From Vallitalea pronyensis (GTDB lineage Bacteria > Bacillota > Clostridia > Lachnospirales > Vallitaleaceae), in NCBI RefSeq assembly GCF_018141445.1, contig NZ_CP058649.1, positions 391,001 to 455,000 on the forward strand: a DNA stretch of 64,000 bases, written 5' to 3'. The notes under the pieces were generated by a model, which was given only the letters and a program-made list of their open reading frames with translations, made no database searches and was not told where the DNA came from. Shown piece after piece: positions 47,319 to 55,696 of this stretch; the stretch's first letter is position 1, and every line of letters starts with the position of its first letter. A program made the position numbers and the translations under genes.

Positions 47319-47347
47319 ATCGTAACAGATTGATAAATAATTGTCAA
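47319..47347 (-). promoter_or_regulatory. Promoter of adhE
   Basis: On the minus strand TTGACA, 17-bp spacer, TACGAT. The start of transcription would be near 47312, about 110 bp before the start codon and just upstream of the Rex-like site. Confidence 0.6.
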
Positions 47348-47564
47348 TCCCTTATACCAAAAAACACAGCCAATATGTGTACATAATAACGATAAATACA
47401 GTATACAAGCTGTATGAATGCCTATATATAAACACGGTTATCATATATTGTTTGTGCAAAATTGCCATAAAATAAATGCTTCTTTTGACAAGCAAACCTA
47501 CTTAAGTATGTAATACCACATAAAATAGTTAAAATTATAACAAAGTTACTATTTTATAATGGAC

Positions 47565-47605
47565 AAAAAAAACCTGCGTTTCAGGGGGGGAATAAAACGC
47601 AGGTT
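47565..47605 (-). terminator. Strong terminator with C-rich loop
   Basis: An 11-bp stem, AACCTGCGTTT with its complement, and a 13-base loop with seven C on the transcribed strand, followed by eight T. Confidence 0.85.
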
Positions 47606-47764
47606 GAGGGGGGTATTAGATGATGTACCATGTTCATGAGGCTTATTGACTAAACCTAATTCCTCATAAATATAATATTGTAAATAAATGGTACATTAAT
47701 AATCATTGCCAATATAAGTCTTTTTATTCATTTATTTTAATTTTAATTGAAGAGATGCTGAAAA
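47565..47764 (-). ncRNA. Candidate C-rich small RNA upstream of adhE
   Basis: On the minus strand a promoter (TTGATT, 16-bp spacer, TATAAT, 47771-47798) is followed about 200 nt later by a strong terminator (47565-47605), with no convincing ORF between. Before the terminator the RNA could fold GTACCA with TGGTAC and ATGAG with CTCAT, followed by a CCCCCC run (47608-47613); the terminator loop carries a second run of seven C (47584-47590). C-rich loops pairing with G-rich ribosome sites are known for Firmicute small RNAs such as FsrA and RoxS/RsaE. The function is inferred; it is upstream of the adhE promoter and so not its leader. Confidence 0.5.
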
Positions 47765-47770
47765 AGTGAT

Positions 47771-47798
47771 ATTATAATATCGATTAACCTTTAATCAA
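47771..47798 (-). promoter_or_regulatory. Promoter of the candidate small RNA
   Basis: TTGATT, 16-bp spacer, TATAAT on the minus strand. Confidence 0.5.
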
Positions 47799-48196
47799 AA
47801 AGAGCTTTCTACATTAAATAGACACAAGTTGTATTGATGGTAAAAATAAAGGCAGGATTGTATGTATATTTTTTTAACATTTGTAGGCTGTTTCATGACA
47901 CATGTTATATGATTGTTCAGATAGGGACTGTGCGATAATATGACCAATGGCAGTATATAAATGGTAACAAAGCATACTTTTTTGTTCATATATTTTTGGC
48001 TGAATATAGGCAATCAGAGTTTTTGGACGTTAATCATCACAACGTTTTTCTTGGTTGAAAATATATAGGAATATAGAATGTGTTCGTTAAAAAAAGTATA
48101 ATAATAGGGCAATTATACTTCATTGTAGGGATGATAACGAAATTAACATATGATAGATGTTAAAACATGTTTTATAATTCCATAGGTGGGATAATT

Positions 48197-49258
48197 ATGA
48201 GAAGAGTACTGATCGACAATCTAAAAGGAAATGAGATTGTAGCTCGTCCAGTTTATTCAGTGAATGGTAGCTTTCTCTTATCGAAAGGAATTCATATAAA
48301 AAGATCTTATATGACACGATTAAGAGAACTTGGAGTAGATTACATATATATTGAGGATGAACTATCGAAGGGTGTGGAACTCAATGATTTCATTGAGGAC
48401 AAGACACGTGAGAATTGTAAAAAAGAAGTGAAGAAAGTATTAGAGGTGTATAGCACCCAAGGGCATTTGGAGTTAACCAATGTTGTTAATGCTGCTCATG
48501 ATATTGTTGATGATGTTTTATCACAACGCAATATTATTGTTAATCTAGTGGATATACGTCGAAAAGATGAATATACATATGCTCATTCGGTTAATGTATG
48601 TGCTTTAGCAGTCTTGATGGCCATTAAGTTAGGCTATAATAAAAACAAAGTCAAAGACATTGCTGTTGGCGCCCTATTGCACGATCTTGGTAAAGTGCTT
48701 ATACCAGAAGAAATACTAAATAAGCCCGATAAACTCAGTGAAAAAGAAAATGAGATGATTAAAAAGCATGTTATTTATGGCTATGAAGCTTTGTCAGAGG
48801 CTTCATGGATTAGCTCTATATCGAAAGTGATCATTTTAACCCATCATGAAAATATAGATGGTTCAGGATATCCTTTTGGATGGAGCGGCAATAAAATTAA
48901 CAATGCCACAAAAATCATTTCTATTTGTAATGTTTTTGATGCGATGGTTACAAGGAATGCCCAACGTGACGCTTATAAGATATATGAAGTTATTGAATAC
49001 CTTGTTGCGAATAAGAATCGCTTATTTGATGCTGAACTTGTGGATGTGTTTATTAAATACATTGCTGTTTATCCTTCTGGTATGGGTATCATAACCAATG
49101 ATGGAAGAAAAGGTATTGTGCTTAAACAAAATAATGGGTTCACGACCAGACCCATTATACGGATATTAGAAGATGAACATGGTAAGTGTGAAGACTGGAT
49201 TGAAATTGATTTATTGGAGAATAAAAAAATCTTTATTGTAGATACTTATGAAATATAA
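48197..49258 (+). CDS. HD-GYP domain protein (probable cyclic-di-GMP phosphodiesterase)
   Basis: 353 residues. N-terminal region of about 100 residues resembling a DUF3391-type cap (RVLIDNLKGNEIVARPVYSVNGSFLLSKGIHI), then a full HD-GYP domain: YAHSVNVCALAVLMAIKLG, HDLGKVLIPEEILNKPDKLS, and HHENIDGSGYPFG with the intact GYP motif. The metal-binding HD and GYP residues are present, so phosphodiesterase activity is plausible. Start ATG at 48197 follows AGGTGGG; the in-frame ATG at 48167 has no site. It is divergent from adhE across a gene-poor gap of nearly 1 kb. Confidence 0.88.
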   Translation: MRRVLIDNLKGNEIVARPVYSVNGSFLLSKGIHIKRSYMTRLRELGVDYIYIEDELSKGVELNDFIEDKTRENCKKEVKKVLEVYSTQGHLELTNVVNAAHDIVDDVLSQRNIIVNLVDIRRKDEYTYAHSVNVCALAVLMAIKLGYNKNKVKDIAVGALLHDLGKVLIPEEILNKPDKLSEKENEMIKKHVIYGYEALSEASWISSISKVIILTHHENIDGSGYPFGWSGNKINNATKIISICNVFDAMVTRNAQRDAYKIYEVIEYLVANKNRLFDAELVDVFIKYIAVYPSGMGIITNDGRKGIVLKQNNGFTTRPIIRILEDEHGKCEDWIEIDLLENKKIFIVDTYEI

Positions 49259-49339
49259 ATAAAAATCATTGAAATATAAAATCATATGGATTATAATAAA
49301 TAAAAGAATTGCTATGATGGAAAATAAGATTGCCTTCGT

Positions 49340-49536
49340 TTTTAAGAGAGTCAGTGGTTGGTGAAAACTGATAAAATGAAACAATCTGTCCACTTCCGGA
49401 GTAACTGATGATGAATCAGAGGTTAGTCACCTTTATCAAACTATACAAGAGATTATAGCCCAATGGGCTGTAATAATTTGGGTGGCAACGCGGAGATACC
49501 TTTCGTCCCATGATTTCATGGGATGGAAGGTTTTTT
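49340..49536 (+). promoter_or_regulatory. T-box riboswitch upstream of serS
   Basis: T-box leader: an AG-rich 5' start (AAGAGAGTCAGTGG), a stem I arm, the T-box sequence TTTGGGTGGCAACGCGG at 49477-49493 and a terminator (CCTTTC, TCCCATGA and complements) ending in TTTTTT at 49531-49536. Uncharged tRNA-Ser should pair with the T-box and free serS transcription. A specifier UCC in the CTTCCGGAGTA region is a guess. The stem I arm is rather short. Confidence 0.88.
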
Positions 49537-49573
49537 AGTAGGAAAAAATAAATACATGTAAAGGAGTGTAGAT

Positions 49574-50860
49574 ATGTTAGATTTAAGATTTTTACGAGAA
49601 AACCCGGATATTGTAAAGCAAAATATGAAAAACAAATTTCAGGATAGTAAGTTAGAGTTGGTGGATGAAGTAATAGCGTTAGATATAGAGCGACGAACCA
49701 CCCAACAAGAAGCGGACCAGCTAAGGGCTAAGAGGAAAAAACTTTCAAAGCAGATTGGCGGGCTCATGGCGAAGGGTGAAAAGGATGAAGCAGAAGAGGT
49801 TAAACGACAAGTAGCGGCAGGTTCTGAACGCTTAGTGGAATTAGAGGAAAAAGAAAGAGTACTGGCAGAGCAAGTAAACAAGATCATGATGGTTATTCCC
49901 AATATCATTGACAAAAGCGTCCCTATTGGTAAAGATGATAGTGAGAACGTAGAGGTAGAACGGTATGGGGACCCTGTGGTACCCGATTTTGAGATTCCGT
50001 ATCATACTGATATCATGAAGCGATTCAACGGTATTGATTTAGAGAGCGCTAGAAAAGTTGCTGGTAATGGTTTTTATTATCTCATGGGTGATATGGCTCG
50101 CATTCACTCGGCGGTCATTTCCTATGCGCGAGATTTTATGATTGATCGTGGTTTTACCTATTGTATTCCGCCGTACATGATTCGTAGTGACGTGGTTGCA
50201 GGTGTTATGAGTTTTGCTGAAATGGAAGCCATGATGTATAAAATAGAAGGTGAAGATCTCTTTTTAATTGGTACAAGCGAACATTCCATGATCGGTAAAT
50301 ACATTGATACGATTTTACAAGAAACGTCATTACCACATGCTTTAACAAGTTATTCACCTTGTTTTAGAAAAGAAAAAGGGGCTCATGGTATAGAAGAAAG
50401 AGGTGTTTACCGGATCCATCAATTTGAAAAACAAGAAATGATTGTGGTGTGTAAGCCTGAAGACAGCATGGCGTGGTTTGATAAGTTATGGCAGAACACA
50501 GTGGATCTATTTTGTTCCATGGATATACCTGTCAGAACATTAGAATGCTGTTCAGGGGATCTTGCAGACTTAAAAGTGAAGTCCATTGACGTAGAAGCTT
50601 GGTCGCCTAGACAGAAAAAGTATTTTGAGGTAGGCAGTTGTTCTAACCTAGGGGATGCACAGGCAAGGCGCTTAAAAATCCGAGTAGTCGGAGAAAGCGG
50701 CAAGTTCTTTGCACACACCTTAAATAACACAGTTGTTGCGCCACCACGTATGCTCATTGCTTTCTTAGAAAATAACTTAAATGAAGACGGTTCTGTAAAT
50801 ATTCCTGTTGCTTTACGGCCTTATATGGGTCACCAATCCGTCATTAAACCTGTTAACTAG
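49574..50860 (+). CDS. serS: Seryl-tRNA synthetase
   Basis: Class II synthetase charging tRNA-Ser. 428 residues. The N-terminal coiled coil (residues about 25-105: QQEADQLRAKRKKLSKQIGGLMAKG to VELEEKERVLAEQVNK) binds the long variable arm of tRNA. The catalytic domain has motif 2 FRKEKGAHGIEERGVYRIHQFEKQEM, and a motif 3-type region near the C-terminus (NNTVVAPPRMLIAFLENN). Controlled by the upstream T-box. Confidence 0.96.
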   Translation: MLDLRFLRENPDIVKQNMKNKFQDSKLELVDEVIALDIERRTTQQEADQLRAKRKKLSKQIGGLMAKGEKDEAEEVKRQVAAGSERLVELEEKERVLAEQVNKIMMVIPNIIDKSVPIGKDDSENVEVERYGDPVVPDFEIPYHTDIMKRFNGIDLESARKVAGNGFYYLMGDMARIHSAVISYARDFMIDRGFTYCIPPYMIRSDVVAGVMSFAEMEAMMYKIEGEDLFLIGTSEHSMIGKYIDTILQETSLPHALTSYSPCFRKEKGAHGIEERGVYRIHQFEKQEMIVVCKPEDSMAWFDKLWQNTVDLFCSMDIPVRTLECCSGDLADLKVKSIDVEAWSPRQKKYFEVGSCSNLGDAQARRLKIRVVGESGKFFAHTLNNTVVAPPRMLIAFLENNLNEDGSVNIPVALRPYMGHQSVIKPVN

Positions 50861-50879
50861 TTTCACAGGATAATATAAT

Positions 50880-50921
50880 AGAGTGCCTATCCATCTTTTG
50901 TAGATGATGAGCACTCTTTTT
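50880..50921 (+). terminator. Terminator of serS
   Basis: AGAGTGC, CATC, loop, GATG, GCACTCT followed by TTTT, 20 bp after the stop. Confidence 0.85.
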
Positions 50922-51006
50922 GCTATAAGAAAGTGTTGATGCATACTTTCTTTGGCACTTTAGCTTCCCTGAGGGAAGTTATTACGAAGACGCTATTCTT
51001 GTGTAA

Positions 51007-51285
51007 TTATTCATCAAATAAAGACGTTACAAGATCGATGGCGATTTGATTGACTACTTTATATTTTATTTCAAGTCCGTTTCGTTCACCAACAATAATA
51101 CCAGCTGACTTTAATTTTGCAAGATGTTGGGAGACTGTTGATTGAGGTATATTTAGACAGCTCTGCATGAATGAAACATTACAGCCTTTATTTCGAAGTA
51201 ATCCGTTGACAATACACAGCCTAACGGGGTGTCCTAATACTTTTAGAAGCTCAGCTACTTCGTAATAGTTATTGATATCTTCCAT
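51007..51285 (-). CDS. ArsR-family transcriptional regulator
   Basis: 92-residue winged-helix repressor: VAELLKVLGHPVRLCIVNGLL, recognition helix region NIPQSTVSQHLAKLKSAGIIVGERNGLEIKYKV. Cys24, Cys35 and Cys43 could bind metal or thiols, but the CxC metal motif of ArsR/SmtB proteins is absent. It is divergent from metY with 294 bp between, so it may regulate that gene. Confidence 0.88.
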   Translation of the reverse strand: MEDINNYYEVAELLKVLGHPVRLCIVNGLLRNKGCNVSFMQSCLNIPQSTVSQHLAKLKSAGIIVGERNGLEIKYKVVNQIAIDLVTSLFDE

Positions 51286-51353
51286 TTGATAATCCCCCTA
51301 ATAAGTCCTTACCCTTAGCTTTTCTCTTAATGGCTTTCAATATTCTATATTTT

Positions 51354-51382
51354 ATTGTAGCAAACATATTTAGGGATGTAAA
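51354..51382 (-). promoter_or_regulatory. Promoter of the arsR-type gene
   Basis: TTTACA, 17-bp spacer, TACAAT on the minus strand. Confidence 0.5.
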
Positions 51383-51502
51383 CCTATAGATTTAAAAAAG
51401 ACGCAGAATTAAAAAAATTATATGAGTAAGGCTAAGCATGCAAGTTGAAGGGCATCAACATGTAAAAAAATAGTATCATGGCACAATAGGAACACCTTTT
51501 CA

Positions 51503-51531
51503 TTGAATTTTTATACATTCTATTTTATAAT
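51503..51531 (+). promoter_or_regulatory. Promoter of metY
   Basis: TTGAAT, 17-bp spacer, TATAAT, about 48 bp before the metY start. Confidence 0.6.
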
Positions 51532-51579
51532 ATATACAATATTTAAAGTCGGTACATCCATAAGAAGGAGGTCATTAAC

Positions 51580-52854
51580 GTGGATAATAAGTGGCGTATA
51601 GAAACAACAGCCGTACAAGGCGGTTATGAACCAAAAAGTGGTGAACCCAGAGTCTTACCTATTTATCAAAGCACAACCTATAAATATGATACTTGTGAAC
51701 AGGTAGCAAAATTGTTTGATCTGGAAGCCCCAGGACATATGTATACAAGAATCAGCAATCCAACATTAGAGGCACTAGAAAAGAAAATGGCAATGATGGA
51801 AGGTGGTATAGGTGCTATGGCCACGTCATCTGGACAAGCAGCGACGATGATAGCCATTATGACCATCTGTTCATCTGGAGAACATATCGTAGCAGCCAAT
51901 ACCTTATATGGAGGTTCTTTTTCTTTATTGAAGACAACCTTTGAAAAATTTGGCATTGATGTCACATTTGTTGACCCTGAATTAAGTCTGGAAGCCTTAA
52001 AAAGCTATATTCAACCCAATACTAAAGCGGTATTTGCAGAGACCATTGGGAATCCTTTACTAAATATCTTAGATTTTAATAAGTTTGCCATGTTAGCCCA
52101 TGACAACCAACTACCCCTAATTGTTGACAATACATTTGCTACACCTTATCTATGCCGTCCCATTGAGCATGGAGCGGATATTGTCATACATTCTTGTACG
52201 AAATATATCGATGGGCATGCCACAAGTGTTGGTGGTATGATCATTGACAGTGGCCAGTTTGATTGGACCAATGGTAAGTTTCCAGAAATGACATCTCCTG
52301 ATGCCAGTTATCACGGTGTGGTATATGTAAGAGACTTTAAGGAAGCAGCCTACATCACCAAAGCAAGAGTGCAATTATTACGGGATATGGGTTCAACCAT
52401 GAGTCCTTTTAATGGGTTCTTAATGAGTGTTGGATTAGAGACTTTGCCACTCAGAATGGAGCGGCATAGTGAAAACGCATTATCCATTGCTAAGTGGTTA
52501 GAGCAGCATGACCAGATTGAATGGGTGGTATATCCTGGTCTAGATAGTCATCCTAGTCATGCTTTAGCTAAGGAGTACTTGCCTCTAGGATGCAGTGGTG
52601 TTTTAACCTTTGGTGTAAAAGGTGGTCGAGAGGCAGGGGAAAAGCTCATTAATAACCTCAAAATGATTGCCTTAGTGGTTCATGTGGCAGACACACGGTC
52701 TTGTATGCTCCATCCAGCAAGTACAACCCATCGTCAGTTAACCGAAGAGGAGCAATTGGCATCAGGGGTAAGACCGGATTTAATACGGTTTTCTGTTGGT
52801 ATTGAAAACATAGAAGATATTAAGGCGGACATCGAACAAGCACTACGCCAATAA
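51580..52854 (+). CDS. metY: O-acetylhomoserine sulfhydrylase (MetY)
   Basis: PLP enzyme of the Cys/Met metabolism family. It likely joins O-acetylhomoserine with sulfide to homocysteine. 424 residues: VLPIYQSTTYKYD, YTRISNPTLEALEKKMAMMEGG, PLP lysine in HSCTKYIDGHATSVGG, then GKFPEMTSPDASYHGVVY, an insert diagnostic for MetY, and DTRSCMLHPASTTHRQL. Methionine gamma-lyase is a relative, but the SYHG insert favours MetY. GTG start 8 bases after GGAGGTC. No SAM riboswitch is seen. Confidence 0.87.
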   Translation: MDNKWRIETTAVQGGYEPKSGEPRVLPIYQSTTYKYDTCEQVAKLFDLEAPGHMYTRISNPTLEALEKKMAMMEGGIGAMATSSGQAATMIAIMTICSSGEHIVAANTLYGGSFSLLKTTFEKFGIDVTFVDPELSLEALKSYIQPNTKAVFAETIGNPLLNILDFNKFAMLAHDNQLPLIVDNTFATPYLCRPIEHGADIVIHSCTKYIDGHATSVGGMIIDSGQFDWTNGKFPEMTSPDASYHGVVYVRDFKEAAYITKARVQLLRDMGSTMSPFNGFLMSVGLETLPLRMERHSENALSIAKWLEQHDQIEWVVYPGLDSHPSHALAKEYLPLGCSGVLTFGVKGGREAGEKLINNLKMIALVVHVADTRSCMLHPASTTHRQLTEEEQLASGVRPDLIRFSVGIENIEDIKADIEQALRQ

Positions 52855-52875
52855 TCAATCATAGGTCAAATAAAG

Positions 52876-52945
52876 GCTATCTGGGTTATGCTAAAGAGAA
52901 GAAACGAAGGATAAACGTTTCCTCAGCTTTGCAGCATAATTTGGG
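52876..52945 (+). terminator. Imperfect hairpin after metY
   Basis: Arms of about 30 bases, including TTATGCT and AGCATAA and GAAACG with CGTTTC, with several G-U pairs possible in RNA. No T-tract. It may weakly terminate or stabilise the metY mRNA. Confidence 0.35.
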
Positions 52946-53143
52946 TAGCTTCTTTGTGGATATTTCTAATGGATAAAGCTAGACAATTAGTGCATTGAAT
53001 GATACTATAGTTCTAGTTACACTTATATGATGCATAACGACAAGATGAAAAAGATGAAGGAACTCTTTAAGTCAAAGAGCAACTATATAGCGCGTTACAT
53101 CATGATGATTTGACTTATTAAAGCTAAAAGAGTGGTGAATAGG

Positions 53144-54019
53144 ATGGAAAAGTACTTAAGCGCAATTGGCTTTAAAGGATATGCCAATAAAGAACAAATA
53201 AAAGAGCTAGTCAGAGATATCATTCAAAACCCAACAGAGAAGTATATATCTAATTTTGGCAAGGAAAAGCTAAAGGTAGAATACCATAAAAAGTATCAAG
53301 AAGAATTGGGCATCATGGTTCGAGGAGAATTAGACGACCAGGAAGAGATAAAAGTTTCATCCGTGCTACCCTATAAGAAAGGTACAATTCCCATGGATGT
53401 AGGTGAGATTGATGTGATAGAAGCTGATTTTGGTAAAGATGAGTATTATGGTTTTTTTGAAGATGATAAAACAGGTAATGCCATGACTTTTTACTTGCAA
53501 AATCTAGTGGATTACTTTGATATTGGTGAAGAAAGAGATGTCTATATACGTTGCCTTCGATTGGTTGCTTTTTCCATAGAAGGAACGGTTATATTACCCA
53601 TAAGTAAAGATGAAGTGGATATCATGGTGGAAGAAGAAGAGGAAAAATGGCGGGCATCCCTATTGGAAATGGCAAAAGATGGTGATGAAGAGGCTATCTC
53701 CTTGTTGGAAATCGATGCAGAGCAAACAGAAGAGCTGTTTCAATACCGGACAAGACATGAAGATTTATTAACCATATTAGAAGGTTATTTTATACCCCAT
53801 GGGTTTCATGAATCGGAATATTCCCTTCTTGGTACCATATTGGATTCTCGTATGGTCCGTAATACCATGACAGGTGAAGAGGTTTATATCTTAGATTTAG
53901 ATTGTCTTAATTTTCGCGTAGAGGTGTGTATTAATAAGAAGGATTTAATGGGTATACCCTCAAAAGGCATGCGCTTTAAAGGCGTCTGCATGATACAAGG
54001 ACATATTGAATTTGTTTAA
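53144..54019 (+). CDS. DUF3881-like protein, function unknown
   Basis: 291 residues, acidic and cytoplasmic. N-terminus MEKYLSAIGFKGYANKEQIKELVRDII resembles clostridial DUF3881 proteins (not a certain call). A central helix is highly acidic (VDIMVEEEEEKWRASLLEMAKDGDEEAISLLEIDAEQTEELFQYR). The C-terminal half has VEVCINKKDLMGIPSKGMRFKGVCMIQG, an OB-like beta pattern. The ATG at 53144 has GAGTGGTG upstream; GTG at 53132 is the alternative. It stands alone and has its own terminator. Confidence 0.65.
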   Translation: MEKYLSAIGFKGYANKEQIKELVRDIIQNPTEKYISNFGKEKLKVEYHKKYQEELGIMVRGELDDQEEIKVSSVLPYKKGTIPMDVGEIDVIEADFGKDEYYGFFEDDKTGNAMTFYLQNLVDYFDIGEERDVYIRCLRLVAFSIEGTVILPISKDEVDIMVEEEEEKWRASLLEMAKDGDEEAISLLEIDAEQTEELFQYRTRHEDLLTILEGYFIPHGFHESEYSLLGTILDSRMVRNTMTGEEVYILDLDCLNFRVEVCINKKDLMGIPSKGMRFKGVCMIQGHIEFV

Positions 54020-54022
54020 ATA

Positions 54023-54064
54023 ATGTGGCTATGGCATTAAAACATGTGTTTGATGCCATAGCCT
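54023..54064 (+). terminator. Terminator after the DUF3881-like gene
   Basis: GGCTATGGCAT, 15-base loop, ATGCCATAGCC then TTTT, directly after the stop. Confidence 0.9.
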
Positions 54065-54098
54065 TTTCATTGTTCTTTAGGAAAGTCCTCTGAATTTA

Positions 54099-54195
54099 GC
54101 ATATGAAATAAAAGTGTTTTCATATGCGTCCAGGAAACTTGCCTAACGCAACAACGTGCTTCGCAAGACGCGACGAAGTCGCTTCGTTCTGGACG
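54099..54195. other. Structured spacer: hairpin and possible three-way junction
   Basis: A 10-bp hairpin (GCATATGAAA with TTTCATATGC, 54099-54127) adjoins a compact fold: outer stem CGTCCAG (54127-54133) with CTGGACG (54189-54195), inside which CTTGC pairs with GCAAG and GCGAC with GTCGC. GC content is far above that of its surroundings. It lies just past the stop of the M28 peptidase gene. Role unknown. Confidence 0.45.
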
Positions 54196-54203
54196 GTGAA
54201 TGC

Positions 54204-55544
54204 CTATGCTGTCAATGGGTGTAAGAGGTTTCTCTCAATCCATCGTGCTCCAGTAACAGATAAGGATACATCCTCATGGCGTCGGAACATGTTCCCATCA
54301 TGATGGATAATAAAATCATATAGAACATCTACAACACGATTCATATAATCATAGTCAACGATATCAACGGTATCTTCAGGCGTATGAATGCTAGTCGTGT
54401 CGTTTTCGCCAAAAACTTCTCCTTGACCAATGGTTACACCGGGAACATTCATCCGATTAAAAGAGTAGTGGTCACTTAAACCATAAAATTGGTCGGTTAC
54501 CGGTATATCACTTTCAGAAAAATGATTAAATAAGGCTTCTTGTAATTTTTTATTGAGAAGCAATTCTTCTCGTTGGCTATTAACGGCTAGATCACCGCCA
54601 TCTTTTTTTCCAATACAGTCCATATTGATGTTGTATAGAAAATGATAGTGCTCTTTGATGCTTGGGACAAAAGCTTTACTGCCCATAAGGCCATATTCCT
54701 CACCATTAAGGGCGGCGAATACAATATCCATGTCAAAAGGTTCTTCAAGGGAGCGTTTTTTAAGACGTTCCGCTAATTCAAGAAGAATGGCAACACCTGA
54801 CGCGTTATCAATGGCTCCTCGAAAAATCGTATCTCCTGCAAAGCCAACATGATCAAAATGGGCAGATAAAACAAGGGCATGGGTTGAATCCTTTCCTTTA
54901 AGAATGCCTATCACATTGTTAACCTCTTTTTCTTCTGTCGATACGTTATCTTTATAGGTAACATAGTCCACATCTTTTGACATGAGATCATCATATAGCG
55001 TGTTGGTAATCTCAACGGAGAATTTATCATCGCTTCTAACGTGGTTTGATTTAAACAATACATCAGTTTTCTTAAACCGGCCAACAGCATTTGATTGTCG
55101 AAAGTTAAATGCAGGAGTATGTTCATCTACGATAATTATCTTGTCATCTAAATCATGGATATCTGTTGTTATCTGGGTTTTGACAGATGTATCTTCGATC
55201 ATGGAACCTAGAAAATCTAAGCCATAAACATAGCTTTTTTGCGTACCATCTTTGTAAAAAACGGTTAACTCTTGTGTTGCAGTAGCTGGATCATAGGTAG
55301 ATTGTTTGTAGTGGTGATAATATTGATCATTGTAGGTATCCAGTTCAAAGGTTTTATATTGGTCAGCAATATAGGATGCAGCAAGCTGATTACCTTCTGT
55401 TCCAGTTGAGCGTCCCATGCATTCGTCAGATGTCAAAAAGGTAAGACTGCTTTCCAGTGTATGTAAGTCTTTATCTTGTTGGGCACAAGAGGTCATCATG
55501 GTCAGTATGAGAATTGTGTGAATAAAGTGTACCATCTTTTTCAA
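54204..55544 (-). CDS. M28-family metallopeptidase lipoprotein
   Basis: 446-residue secreted aminopeptidase-like lipoprotein. Signal MKKMVHFIHTILILTMMTSCAQQ with lipobox MTSC. PA-like insert in the middle (residues 95-210), then the zinc peptidase domain: VLSAHFDHVGFAGD (H and D ligands), GAIDNASGVAILLELAERL, ALNGEEYGLMGSKAFV (catalytic Glu), DCIGKK and LSDHYSFNRMNVPG. All five metal-ligand motifs look intact. The substrate is likely peptides outside the cell. Confidence 0.88.
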   Translation of the reverse strand: MKKMVHFIHTILILTMMTSCAQQDKDLHTLESSLTFLTSDECMGRSTGTEGNQLAASYIADQYKTFELDTYNDQYYHHYKQSTYDPATATQELTVFYKDGTQKSYVYGLDFLGSMIEDTSVKTQITTDIHDLDDKIIIVDEHTPAFNFRQSNAVGRFKKTDVLFKSNHVRSDDKFSVEITNTLYDDLMSKDVDYVTYKDNVSTEEKEVNNVIGILKGKDSTHALVLSAHFDHVGFAGDTIFRGAIDNASGVAILLELAERLKKRSLEEPFDMDIVFAALNGEEYGLMGSKAFVPSIKEHYHFLYNINMDCIGKKDGGDLAVNSQREELLLNKKLQEALFNHFSESDIPVTDQFYGLSDHYSFNRMNVPGVTIGQGEVFGENDTTSIHTPEDTVDIVDYDYMNRVVDVLYDFIIHHDGNMFRRHEDVSLSVTGARWIERNLLHPLTA

Positions 55545-55696
55545 GGTTAATCCCTCCTTTACAGGCTACAAATGTAGTCTGTATATAGTATAGCATATGA
55601 TGGCAATATCGTCATTACTACATGATATTATATGAAAGAAGCGAATAAAATAATGCTCAAGATAAATACTAATGTTAATATAAAGTAGGTGAAAGC

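Noticed and set aside
47565-47764. 6S RNA
   Set aside because: Length would fit, but the 5' and 3' ends cannot pair to form the long closing stem around a central bubble.
53030-53113. 27-residue ORF before the DUF3881-like gene
   Set aside because: No ribosome site and no recognisable sequence.
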